Of a DNA stretch of 64,000 nt, positions 8,026 through 16,204 are shown piece after piece. The notes under the pieces were generated by a model. The model saw only the letters and a list, made by a program, of their open reading frames with translations. It searched no databases and had not been told where the DNA came from. The translations under genes and the position numbers were made by a program. The stretch's first letter is position 1. Every line of letters starts with the position of its first letter. Origin of the DNA: Gaiellasilicea sp963789355 (lineage in GTDB: Bacteria > Actinomycetota > Thermoleophilia > Gaiellales > Gaiellaceae); the NCBI GenBank assembly GCA_963789355.1, contig CAWBKK010000003.1, forward strand, positions 124,001 to 188,000, in the 5' to 3' direction.

Positions 8026-9366
8026 ATGGCACAGCCCGTGACTCCACAGGGCGTGCGCACCGGGCCAGCCACGGAGCTCGTGGATGCGGCGGCGCGCGAA
8101 CTCTTCGACCGGACGACGCGACTCGCTGCGACGCTGCTCAAGGTGCCCGTCACCCTGGTGACGATCGCGGACGGCGACGAGCTGCACTTCGTCAGCTGCG
8201 TCGGGCCCGAGCAGCCGTGGGGCTCCACCCCGGGCATCCCCATCTCTCACTCCGCCTGCCAGCACGCGATCCACTCCCGGAAGCCCCTTCTGATCGAGGA
8301 CGCCCGCACGGATCCGCTCGTGAAGGACAGCCCCGCGGTGGGTGCCCTCGGGATCGTCGCCTACCTCGGCGTACCGCTGAACGGCCCCGGTGGCCGGACG
8401 ATCGGCACGCTCTGCGCGATCGACACCGCGCCCCGAACGTGGACGGACGATGACGTGCGCGTGCTCCAGGATCTCGCGGGCACCGTCTCGGCGTACCTCC
8501 AGGCGCGCCCGGCCCAGCAAGCACACGGCAGCGGTCTCAACATCGCGGCAGTCGCGCAGCGCACCGGGATCGGCGCCGACACCTTGCGCAAGTGGGAGCG
8601 CCGCTACGGCGTCCTCCGGCCGCGACGAACCTCTGGCGGGCAGCGCCGCTACGACGAGCGCGATGTCGCGCGGGTGGAATGGCTGCGCGACCGGCTCACG
8701 GAGGGCTTCCGGATCGGTGAGGCGGCGGCGCTCCTGGAGACCGACCAGAGCAACGCCGTCTCGTCCGAGGCCGACCTGCGCGACGCGATGGTCGCCGCGG
8801 CCGCGAAGATCGACATCCACCGCCTGGCCGCTCTCGTCGAGCAGTCGTTCACGCTCTACGACGTCGAGACGGCGATCGAGGAGATCGTCGCGCCGGCGCT
8901 TCGGTTCATCGGAGACCGCTGGGAGTCGGGTTCCGAGTGCATCGCCCAGGAGCACCTGCTCACCGAGGTCGTGCTTGCCCGCCTCCGGACTCTGCTCTCC
9001 GACCGGCGGCCGGCCGTCCGCGGCACCGCGGTGCTTGCGTGCGCTCCAGGCGAGCGGCACGAGCTCGGGCTGCTCGCACTGGCCGTCCTGCTCCAGGCCG
9101 ACGGTTGGCTGATCGTCTACCTCGGCGCGGACGCGCCGCTCGAGGCGGTCGTCTGGACGGCAAGTCGCACGAACGCCGACCTGCTCTGCCTGAGCGCGAT
9201 CGACGGGGCGGTACGCGCCGAGCTGGAGGCCGGGCTCGTCGAGGTGGAGCTGCCCGACGGCCTGGTCGTCGTCACCGGCGGCGCCGAAGGCGACGACGGA
9301 ATCCCGCTACGCCTCGGACCGGCCGTCGCCGAACTGCGGAAGGCGGGCTCTACGCCACGCGGCTGA
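8026..9366 (+). CDS. GAF-MerR-cobalamin-binding regulator, CarH-like
   Basis: This 446-residue protein joins three modules. Residues about 20-160 form a GAF sensor domain (IPISHSACQHAI, YLGVPLNGPGGRTIGTLCAID). Residues about 170-240 form a MerR winged helix (TLRKWERRYGVLRPRRTSGGQRRY). Residues about 250-446 form a B12-binding helical bundle and Rossmann domain. The W-x9-EH motif that caps adenosylcobalamin in CarH is present exactly (Trp299, Glu309, His310), and the cobalt-binding motif E-x-H-x-x-G is present with His345. CarH/LitR proteins repress in the dark and release DNA when light breaks the Co-C bond. The extra GAF domain is unusual. The ATG at 8026 gives a clean N terminus. It may control itself and the divergent nei-like gene. 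Confidence 0.85.
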   Translation: MAQPVTPQGVRTGPATELVDAAARELFDRTTRLAATLLKVPVTLVTIADGDELHFVSCVGPEQPWGSTPGIPISHSACQHAIHSRKPLLIEDARTDPLVKDSPAVGALGIVAYLGVPLNGPGGRTIGTLCAIDTAPRTWTDDDVRVLQDLAGTVSAYLQARPAQQAHGSGLNIAAVAQRTGIGADTLRKWERRYGVLRPRRTSGGQRRYDERDVARVEWLRDRLTEGFRIGEAAALLETDQSNAVSSEADLRDAMVAAAAKIDIHRLAALVEQSFTLYDVETAIEEIVAPALRFIGDRWESGSECIAQEHLLTEVVLARLRTLLSDRRPAVRGTAVLACAPGERHELGLLALAVLLQADGWLIVYLGADAPLEAVVWTASRTNADLLCLSAIDGAVRAELEAGLVEVELPDGLVVVTGGAEGDDGIPLRLGPAVAELRKAGSTPRG

Positions 9367-10777
9367 CGACGGTCTTGCCGGCGTACATCTCCGCGTCCGC
9401 GGCGGCGAGCAGGCCCTTGGCATCGCGGGAGTCGAGCGGATAGAGGGCAAGCCCGATCGAGGCGTCGGCCTGCAGCTCGACCGGCCCGATCGCGAACGGC
9501 TCGGACAGCACCGAGCGCAGGCGGTCGACGACGGTCGCTGCAAGCTCCGGCGCCGCCTGCACGTCGAGGTCGGCCAGCATGATCACGAACTCGTCGCCGC
9601 CGTAGCGCGCGACGACGTCCGTCTCACGGGCGCCGGCACGGAGGCGACCTGCGACCGCGACGAGCAGCTCGTCGCCGACGGCGTGACCGAGCGAGTCATT
9701 GGTTGCTTTGAAGCGATCGAGGTCGAGGCAGAGCACGGCGACCGCGAGCCCGCCACGACGGGCGCGGGCGAGCGCCAGCTCGAGCTGCTCGGCCAGCATG
9801 CGCCGGTTCGGCAAGCCGGTCAGCTCGTCGGTGGTCGCGAGCACGGTCAGCCGCTGGTTCGTCTCCTCGAGCCGCTTCTCGATCTCCTTCAGCTGAGTCA
9901 CGTCGGTGACCGCCGTCCCCACGCCGGTCTGGCCGTTGGGACCCGGCATCGGGTAGTAGCTGACGAGGTGGCTGCGACCGTCGGGGTTGTGGATCTCGAC
10001 TTCCGTCGGCCGGCCGGACTCGATCGCCCTGCGCGCGAGCGGCTCGAGCTTGGGCGCGTTGATCGGGGCGACCTCGCTGAGCAGGCGGCCCTCGATCTCC
10101 GCTCGCTCGAGATCCATGATCTGCGCGAGCGCCTCGTTGACGCGGACGTGTCGGAGGTCGCGATCGAGGAAGCCGAAGCCCGCGGGAGCATGGAGGAAGA
10201 ACGCGTCGAGAGCAGCTCGGTTCCGGTGCGCCTTGTCGATCAGCTGGATCAGGTAGTCCCGGAGATAGCTCGTGAACGCGGCCGCGCCGGCGAGGATCCC
10301 GGAGGAGAGAATCCAGAGCTCGATCGCGTGCGCCGAGGGCAGCGTCGCGGCGAGCGCGCAGCCGGACGCAGCGACGATCGCCGCGACCTGGAAGCCCGCC
10401 TGGCGCCGCGGCAGGAAGAACGCGACGTAGAGCACCGGCCAGACGTAGAGGATCTTGTAGTTCGCGCCGAGCTCTGGATCCGAGACCAGCACGGTCACGC
10501 TCGCGCTCCCGGCCAGCGCGATCACGTTCGCGCCGAGCAGGCCGAGCCGCTCATAGGTCAGGAGGAGCAGGGTCGCCAGCAGGTAGGCGCCGCTCGCGGC
10601 GACGAGCAGCCGCGTGTCTCCCAAGGCGCTGCCGACGACGGCCGCGGCTCCGAGCACGAGGCTCCCCTCGACGGCGAAGAGCACCGAGCCGACGCGAGCA
10701 GCGAGCAACCGCTGGCGCTCCCCCCGCTCGAGTCGGACGGGCGCGAGGCCTAGTCGTTGCTTCAGCGACGGGGTCAC
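9350..10777 (-). CDS. Membrane-anchored PAS-GGDEF diguanylate cyclase
   Basis: This enzyme makes cyclic di-GMP from two GTP. The 475-residue protein has about six hydrophobic segments in residues 25-175, a PAS domain at about 185-300, and a GGDEF domain from about 312. The active-site motif GGDEF is intact at residues 393-397, and the inhibitory I-site RETD (384-387) stands five residues before it, so product inhibition is expected. No EAL domain follows. The gene starts with GTG at 10777 and converges on the GAF-MerR-B12 gene, with a 17-base overlap at the 3' ends. The signal sensed by the membrane or PAS part is unknown. Confidence 0.92.
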   Translation of the reverse strand: MTPSLKQRLGLAPVRLERGERQRLLAARVGSVLFAVEGSLVLGAAAVVGSALGDTRLLVAASGAYLLATLLLLTYERLGLLGANVIALAGSASVTVLVSDPELGANYKILYVWPVLYVAFFLPRRQAGFQVAAIVAASGCALAATLPSAHAIELWILSSGILAGAAAFTSYLRDYLIQLIDKAHRNRAALDAFFLHAPAGFGFLDRDLRHVRVNEALAQIMDLERAEIEGRLLSEVAPINAPKLEPLARRAIESGRPTEVEIHNPDGRSHLVSYYPMPGPNGQTGVGTAVTDVTQLKEIEKRLEETNQRLTVLATTDELTGLPNRRMLAEQLELALARARRGGLAVAVLCLDLDRFKATNDSLGHAVGDELLVAVAGRLRAGARETDVVARYGGDEFVIMLADLDVQAAPELAATVVDRLRSVLSEPFAIGPVELQADASIGLALYPLDSRDAKGLLAAADAEMYAGKTVVSRVA

Positions 10778-10817
10778 GACCCCCTGATCGGCCGGAAACC
10801 CCTGGAGATTTAGCTGT

Positions 10818-13800
10818 TTACGGCCGGAGCACGGCGCGCCGCGGGCCGGCGAGGAAGCCGGCCTCGACCAGGAGCGGCATGATCTCCGTCTCGATCACCG
10901 GCCGGCCGTCGAAACGCTCGACCGCGAGCCGCTTGCCGCCCCCGGCCCGAACGTGCTCGACGAGCGCCGCGATCGCCGGCCGCAGCCAGTCCTCCTCGGG
11001 CTCGCGCAGCGGCACGAGCGTTCGGCCGCCGCGCTCGACGAAGAGCGCGGCCTCGCCACCGAGGAGCACGACCTGAGCGCCGGCGACGCGCGCCGCCCGC
11101 GCTCCGGCCCGTTTCGGCCACGGCAGCGCGGCGCCGTACGGTTGCGCGGGGTCGGCGGCGGCGAGCACGAGCGGCTCGGGCTCCTCGTCGGCGCGCAGCT
11201 CCCGCAGCCGCTCGACCGCCCCTGCGAGGGCGAACTGGGCGCCGCCGAGACCCTCGACGAAGTAGCCACGGCGGCAGGCGCCGATCGTCTCGAGATCCTT
11301 CAGCTCCGAGTAGACGGCGCTGTACCCGCCTGGAATCCCCTCGCCGCGAACGCCGTCCCGCGTGACGATCCCCTGTCGCTCGAGCAGGAGCTCGGCGAGC
11401 GCACGCCGGTCGGGCGCGCCCACGAAGAGGCGCTCCGTCGGCGACCAGCGGCCCTGGGTCGAGGTGATCGCTGCCCCGCGCGTCCGCGAGAACCGGCGGG
11501 GGAGGCGCTGTGCGCGCGGAGCGGCGTAGCGGCGGCCGGCGCGCAGCGGCGTCCAGGCGTCGTTCGTCACCTCGCCCGCCCAGACGAGCTCCCAGAGCGC
11601 GGGCAGCGCGGCTTCCGCCTCGAGCCCGGTCTCGGCGACCAGGTCTCCCCAGAACATCGCGCTGCGGCCGAGCGCGTCCCGGATCGCGTCCGCCTCGGGG
11701 CTCTCGGGCGGCGGCGCTCCGGCCGGGCGGCCGAGCACGGGCGCGTCCTCGCGGAAGTAGACGGCGACGCGGTCGAGCCCGGCACCGACCCAGACGAGCT
11801 CGCCGGCGGCGCAGAGCCCGTCGAGCCACGACGGCTGATACCCGGGGACGCGCCGAGGCAGCACCTCGCTCTCCCAGAGCGAGACAGGGAGCGCGAGTCC
11901 CTGGAGCGGGACGAGCGCCTCGCGGAGGGTGGATCGGCGGCCGATTCCGTGCCACGCCGGCAGGAAGCGGCCGAGCGCGGCCTGCTCGGCGGGCTCGACC
12001 TCGCGGCGGAGCGCCGCCAGTGAGGCGCGGCGAAGGCGGCGGAGGACATCGGGGTCGCACCACTCGCGCTCGGAGCCGCCCGGCCGCAGCTCGCCCCGGA
12101 CGAGCAGGTCGGCGCGCTCGAGCTCGTGCAGCAGCGGCGCGAGCTCGAGCCCGAAGCGCTCGTCGGCCTCGGCGGTGGTGAACGGGCCGCGGCTCTTGGC
12201 GAAGCGGAGGAGGAGCTGGCGAAGGGAGTCGGGGCCGCCCTCGAGGAACGCCTCCGGAAACCCTCCGGGAGGCATCACGCCGAGCGCATCGCGATAGCGA
12301 CCCGCGTCCTCGGCTGCGACCAGCCGCTCCTCGCCGGCGATCCTGGCCGTGAGCGCACGGCGCTCGGCGAGCAGGATCGCTGCCTGCGCCTCGTCGTACT
12401 CACCCGCTCGAAGATCGCCGCGTCGGCGAAGGACGTCGTGCAGCTCATCGGCGTCGCGTGGATCGCCGCGCAGCTGCCGCTCCACCTCGGCGAGCGCGTC
12501 CCGATCGATCAGCTCGCGCAGCTCCTCCTGTCCGAGCAGCTCCCGGAGCAGGTCGCGGTCGAGCGAGAGTGCCTGCGCACGCCGCTCGGCCGGGGGCGTG
12601 TCGTCCTCGTACATGTAGGTGGCGACGTAGTCGAAGAGCAGCGAGCTCGCGAAGGGCGAGGCCGACGCCGTCTCCACCTCGACGAGATCGAGCTGGCGCG
12701 TCTGCAGGCCGCGGAGGATGTGCTTCAGCGCCGGCAGGTCAAACACGTCCTGCAGACACTCGCGGTAGGTCTCGAGGATGATCGGGAACGAGCCGTACTT
12801 GCGCGCGACCTGGAGCAGGTTCTGCGCCTTCAGCCGCTGCTGCCAGAGCGGCGTCCGCTGGCCCGGGCGACGCCGCGGGATCAGCAGGGCCCGGGAGGCG
12901 TTCTCACGGAAGCGGGCGCCGAAGAGGGCCGTCTGGCCGACCTCGGCGACGACGAGCTCTTCGATCTCCTCCGGCCCGATCAGCAGGTCGGCGAGGCTCG
13001 GGGGCGTGTCGGCCTCGGGGAGGTGGAGCGCGATCCCGTCGTCCGACCAGATCGACTGCGCATCGAGCCCGAGCGAGTCGCGGAGCCGGGCGGTCAGCGC
13101 CATCCCCCACGGGGCGTGCACGCGGCCGCCGAACGGGGTCAGGATGCAGACGCGCCAGTCCCCGATCTCGTCCCGGAAGCGCTCGACCACGATCGCGCGG
13201 TCGGAAGGGAGGACGCCGGTCGCCGCCTGCTGTTCCTGGAGGTAGGTCAGGAGGTTCTGCGCCGCGCGCGGGTCGAGGTGGTAGTCGTCGCCCAGCCGCG
13301 CCAGCGCGACCTTGTCGCTGACCCCGATCAGGTCCCTCGAGGCACGGCCGATCTTCTCGCCCAGCTCGAACGGACGACCGACGCCCTCGCCCTTCCAGAA
13401 GGGCACCGCACCGGGAACGCCGGGTGCGGGCGAGACGATCACGCGGTCGCGGGTGATCTCCTCGATCCGCCAGGTCGAGGCGCCGAGCATGAACGTCTGC
13501 CCCTGCCGGGCCTCGTAGACCATCTCCTCGTCGAGCTCGCCCACCCGGCCGCCGCCGTCGATCAGGTGGACGCCGTAGAGGCCCCGGTCGGGGATCGTGC
13601 CCGCGTTCGTGACGGCCAGCCTGCGGGCGCCGGTGCGCCCGCGGATCACGCCCGCCGTGCGGTCCCAGACGATCCGGGGCCGCAGCTCGGCGAACTCGTC
13701 GGAGGGGTAGCGGCCGGCGAGCATGTCGAGCACGTTCTCGAGCTGCTGGAGGGAGAGGTCGGAGAACGGATACGCGCCGCGCACGAGCCGATGCAGCGCC

Positions 13801-15026
13801 GCGACCTCGATCTCCTCCTCGGCCACGATCGCGACGATCTGCTGCGCGAGCACGTCGAGCGGGTTGCGCGGGATCCTCGTCTCCTCGATCTCGCCCCCTC
13901 GCATCGCGCGCGCAACGACCGCCGACTCGAGCAGGTCGGCACGGAACTTGGGGAAGATGCGCCCCTTCGAGACGGAGCCGAGCTCGTGGCCTGCGCGGCC
14001 GACCCGCTGCAGCCCACGAGCGACCGACTTCGGGCTCTCGACCTGGATCACGAGGTCGACCGCGCCCATATCGATTCCCAGCTCGAGGCTCGACGTCGCG
14101 ACCAGGCACGGGATCCGCCCCGCCTTCAGGTCTTCCTCGATGATCACCCTCTGCTCCCGGGCCAATGACCCGTGGTGCGCGCGCGCGATCTCCTCCTCGG
14201 CCAGCTCGTTCAGCCGCACCGCGAGTCGCTCGGCGAGGCGGCGGTTGTTGACGAAGACGATCGTCGAGCGATGCTCCCGGACGAGGCGGAGCAGCTCGGG
14301 ATAGATCGAGGGCCAGATCGAGCCGCCCTCCCCCGGCTCGCGCATGTCGTCGAGCGGAACGACGACCTCGAGATCGAGTTCCTTGCGCGTACCCGCGTCG
14401 ACGAGCTGGACCGGCCGGTCGCCGGAGACGAAACGACCGATCTCCTCGAGCGGCCGCTGCGTCGCCGAGAGGCCGATCCGCTGCGCCGGCTGCTCGAGGA
14501 TCGCGTCGAGCCGCTCGAGCGAGAGCGCCAGGTGGGCGCCCCGCTTCGTCCCGGCAACGGCGTGGACCTCGTCGACGATCACCGTCTCGATTCCGCGCAG
14601 CGTCTCCCGCGCCTGCGAGGTCAGCATCAGGAAGAGCGACTCCGGTGTCGTGATCAGGATGTCGGGCGGCTCCTTGACCAGCTCGCGGCGCTCCTTCTGC
14701 GAGGTGTCGCCGGTGCGGACGCCGACGCGGAGCTCGGACTTGATTCCCGCGAGCGGTCCGCGCAGGTTCCGCTCGACGTCGTAGTTGAGCGCCTTCAGCG
14801 GCGAGATGTAGAGGAGGCGGAGGCCCGTCCCGGGCGCGCGGTCGAGCTGATCGATCCCGTGCAGGAACGCGGCCAGCGTCTTGCCGGAGCCGGTCGGCGC
14901 CTGAATCAGGACATGCCCACCGGTCGCGATCGCCGGCCAGCCGGCCGACTGCGCCGGGGTCGGCCCGGCGAACGCCCGCTCGAACCAGCCCCGCGTCTTC
15001 TGGGAGAACGGCGCGAGCGGATCCAT
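10818..15026 (-). CDS. lhr: Lhr-family ATP-dependent helicase, full length
   Basis: This is a large superfamily 2 helicase acting on nucleic acids during repair. The 1402-residue chain has the Lhr core (QAPTGSGKT Walker A, DEVH box, IGLSATQRPLEEIGRF motif III, and a motif VI QRVGRAGH), followed by the winged-helix and Lhr-specific domains and the long C-terminal extension found in bacterial full-length Lhr; that extension has been linked to oligomerisation and glycosylase activity in related proteins. The ATG at 15026 (MDPLAPFSQKTRGWFERAF) fits the typical Lhr N terminus and leaves 55 bases for a divergent promoter shared with the borosin precursor gene. Confidence 0.93.
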   Translation of the reverse strand: MDPLAPFSQKTRGWFERAFAGPTPAQSAGWPAIATGGHVLIQAPTGSGKTLAAFLHGIDQLDRAPGTGLRLLYISPLKALNYDVERNLRGPLAGIKSELRVGVRTGDTSQKERRELVKEPPDILITTPESLFLMLTSQARETLRGIETVIVDEVHAVAGTKRGAHLALSLERLDAILEQPAQRIGLSATQRPLEEIGRFVSGDRPVQLVDAGTRKELDLEVVVPLDDMREPGEGGSIWPSIYPELLRLVREHRSTIVFVNNRRLAERLAVRLNELAEEEIARAHHGSLAREQRVIIEEDLKAGRIPCLVATSSLELGIDMGAVDLVIQVESPKSVARGLQRVGRAGHELGSVSKGRIFPKFRADLLESAVVARAMRGGEIEETRIPRNPLDVLAQQIVAIVAEEEIEVAALHRLVRGAYPFSDLSLQQLENVLDMLAGRYPSDEFAELRPRIVWDRTAGVIRGRTGARRLAVTNAGTIPDRGLYGVHLIDGGGRVGELDEEMVYEARQGQTFMLGASTWRIEEITRDRVIVSPAPGVPGAVPFWKGEGVGRPFELGEKIGRASRDLIGVSDKVALARLGDDYHLDPRAAQNLLTYLQEQQAATGVLPSDRAIVVERFRDEIGDWRVCILTPFGGRVHAPWGMALTARLRDSLGLDAQSIWSDDGIALHLPEADTPPSLADLLIGPEEIEELVVAEVGQTALFGARFRENASRALLIPRRRPGQRTPLWQQRLKAQNLLQVARKYGSFPIILETYRECLQDVFDLPALKHILRGLQTRQLDLVEVETASASPFASSLLFDYVATYMYEDDTPPAERRAQALSLDRDLLRELLGQEELRELIDRDALAEVERQLRGDPRDADELHDVLRRRGDLRAGEYDEAQAAILLAERRALTARIAGEERLVAAEDAGRYRDALGVMPPGGFPEAFLEGGPDSLRQLLLRFAKSRGPFTTAEADERFGLELAPLLHELERADLLVRGELRPGGSEREWCDPDVLRRLRRASLAALRREVEPAEQAALGRFLPAWHGIGRRSTLREALVPLQGLALPVSLWESEVLPRRVPGYQPSWLDGLCAAGELVWVGAGLDRVAVYFREDAPVLGRPAGAPPPESPEADAIRDALGRSAMFWGDLVAETGLEAEAALPALWELVWAGEVTNDAWTPLRAGRRYAAPRAQRLPRRFSRTRGAAITSTQGRWSPTERLFVGAPDRRALAELLLERQGIVTRDGVRGEGIPGGYSAVYSELKDLETIGACRRGYFVEGLGGAQFALAGAVERLRELRADEEPEPLVLAAADPAQPYGAALPWPKRAGARAARVAGAQVVLLGGEAALFVERGGRTLVPLREPEEDWLRPAIAALVEHVRAGGGKRLAVERFDGRPVIETEIMPLLVEAGFLAGPRRAVLRP

Positions 15027-15045
15027 CGCCGTCAGAGTAGCTCGC

Positions 15046-15074
15046 TTGACCCACCTGACCCACTCTTGTAGCTT
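15046..15074 (+). promoter_or_regulatory. Putative promoter of the borosin operon
   Basis: TTGACC at 15046-15051 and TAGCTT at 15069-15074 are separated by 17 bases. The -10-like element ends seven bases before the ATG at 15082, so the transcript would be leaderless or nearly so. Two direct repeats of TGACCCAC at 15047-15054 and 15056-15063, nine bases apart, overlap the -35 region and could be a regulator site. Confidence 0.5.
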
Positions 15075-15081
15075 CCGCCAC

Positions 15082-15411
15082 ATGCCGGCCGACAAGCCCC
15101 TGACGAGGTTCCTGATCGCTCTCGCTCACTCCCGAGAGTTGCTCGCCGAGTTCAACTCCGACCGACGTCCCGACCTCCTCAGCGAGTGGGGCGTCGCCGA
15201 CAACGACCTCTTCCAGTCGGAGGACTGGACGCTCGAGCGCGTCCGGGCGGCCGTCGCCGAGGAGCACGACGACGGGACGGACGTCGACGTCGCCTGGTGG
15301 ATCTGGTTCTTCGGCGGGCCGCGTCCGGGGCCGGACTGGATCTGGGGCCCGAACGACGACCCCGACGGTGGTTCGGGTGGCGGAGGCGGAGGTCCCCCGT
15401 ATACGCAGTAG
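15082..15411 (+). CDS. Putative split-borosin RiPP precursor peptide
   Basis: This 109-residue peptide has two clear parts. Residues 1-62 resemble the helical recognition domain of split-borosin precursors: L-T-R-F-L-I-A-L-A-H, then E-L-L-A-E-F-N-S-D-R, L-L-S-E-W-G-V, and a Q-S-E-D-W segment before a last helix. This follows the L-x-x-F-L-x-x-L-A...L-x-x-F...G-L...S-x-D pattern. Residues 63-109 are different: an acidic spacer, a Trp/Phe/Ile-rich core (AWWIWFF, then GGPRPGP, then DWIWGP), and a Gly-rich tail ending PPYTQ. Its 3' end overlaps the methyltransferase gene. I infer that it is the substrate for backbone N-methylation; which residues are modified and where the product is released cannot be read from the sequence. 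Confidence 0.75.
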   Translation: MPADKPLTRFLIALAHSRELLAEFNSDRRPDLLSEWGVADNDLFQSEDWTLERVRAAVAEEHDDGTDVDVAWWIWFFGGPRPGPDWIWGPNDDPDGGSGGGGGGPPYTQ

Positions 15412-16204
15412 CGGCGCGCCCGTTCCGGGGGGAGCAGGCTCACTCGTCGTCGTCGGGAGCGGTATCCAGCTGGTTCGGCACGTCACCCCGGAAGCACGGG
15501 ACGCGATCGAGGACGCTGACGAGGTCCTGTTCGTCGTCGCCGATCCGGCGGTCGCCGACTGGGTCCGCTCGGTCAGCCCGAACGCGCGCTCGCTGAGCAC
15601 GCTCTACCGGCCCGGGCCCCGACGCCGGCAGATCTACGCCGAGATGGTGGACGAGATTCTCGCGGCCGTCCGCGGAGGCGCGAAGGTCTGCGCCGTCTTC
15701 TACGGCCATCCGGGCGTCTACGTGGCCCCCTCACACCAGGCTGTCGCGCGAGCACGGGCGGAGGGGTATCCGGCCAGAATGCTCCCCGGCATCTCGGCCG
15801 AGGACTGCCTGTTCGCCGACCTCGGGGTCGATCCGGCCGAGCAGGGCTGGCAGAGCTACGACTCGACCGACTTCCTCATCCGCGGCTTCGAGCCCGATCC
15901 GGGCGCGGGTCTCGTGCTCTGGCAGGTGGACGCCCTCGGCAAGCTCGACTCCAGTCCGGGTCAGGAGCCTCACGGGCTGCGCGTCCTCGCCGAGCGGCTC
16001 GGAGAGCTGTACCCCCCGGCGCACGAGCTCATCTTCTACCTGGCGTCGACGTATCCGATCGCGGATGCTCGGATCGAGACCGTTCGACTGGACGCACTGG
16101 CGCGACTTTCCGAGGCTCCGGCACCGACGTTGTACGTGCCGCCGGCTCGGCGGCGGCCGATCGATCCGGAGCTGGCGCAGCGGCTCGGGCTCAGCTTCCG
16201 GTAG
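15368..16204 (+). CDS. Borosin-type peptide alpha-N-methyltransferase (TP-methylase fold)
   Basis: This enzyme is expected to transfer methyl groups from S-adenosylmethionine to backbone amides of the neighbouring precursor. The SAM loop is VVVGSGI near residue 27. Then come VLFVVADPAVADW, the Tyr/Arg helix (LYRPGPRRRQIYAEM, around residues 79-93), VFYGHPGVYV (110-119), and the block RMLPGISAEDCLFADLGVD (137-155). These blocks are those of OphMA and SonM N-methyltransferases rather than cobalamin-pathway methylases. There is no fused core peptide at the C terminus, so it is the split type. Start choice: no ATG is available before the SAM loop; GTG at 15368 or 15377 lies inside the precursor gene, so translation is coupled. 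The 3' end converges on the next gene with a 14-base overlap. Confidence 0.85.
   Translation: MVRVAEAEVPRIRSSGAPVPGGAGSLVVVGSGIQLVRHVTPEARDAIEDADEVLFVVADPAVADWVRSVSPNARSLSTLYRPGPRRRQIYAEMVDEILAAVRGGAKVCAVFYGHPGVYVAPSHQAVARARAEGYPARMLPGISAEDCLFADLGVDPAEQGWQSYDSTDFLIRGFEPDPGAGLVLWQVDALGKLDSSPGQEPHGLRVLAERLGELYPPAHELIFYLASTYPIADARIETVRLDALARLSEAPAPTLYVPPARRRPIDPELAQRLGLSFR

Noticed and set aside
15352..15405. Gly-rich tail of the precursor as a sign of a PE-PGRS or collagen-like protein
   Set aside because: Only nine to ten Gly residues occur and the rest of the peptide matches a RiPP precursor.
12126..15600. Long open frames antisense to lhr, including one of about 900 codons
   Set aside because: Helicase motifs are found only on the minus-strand lhr frame; the other frames are composition artefacts.
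15082..16204. Precursor and methyltransferase as one protein joined by programmed frameshift
   Set aside because: The two frames overlap by 35-44 bases and the precursor has its own stop; no slippery site is evident, and in fused borosins the core is at the methyltransferase C terminus. Separate genes explain the data better.
15368..16204. Methyltransferase as a cobalamin- or sirohaem-pathway enzyme
   Set aside because: The TP-methylase fold is shared, but the FYGHPG and MLPGISAEDCLFADLG blocks, together with the adjacent short peptide, fit the borosin enzymes. No tetrapyrrole genes are nearby.
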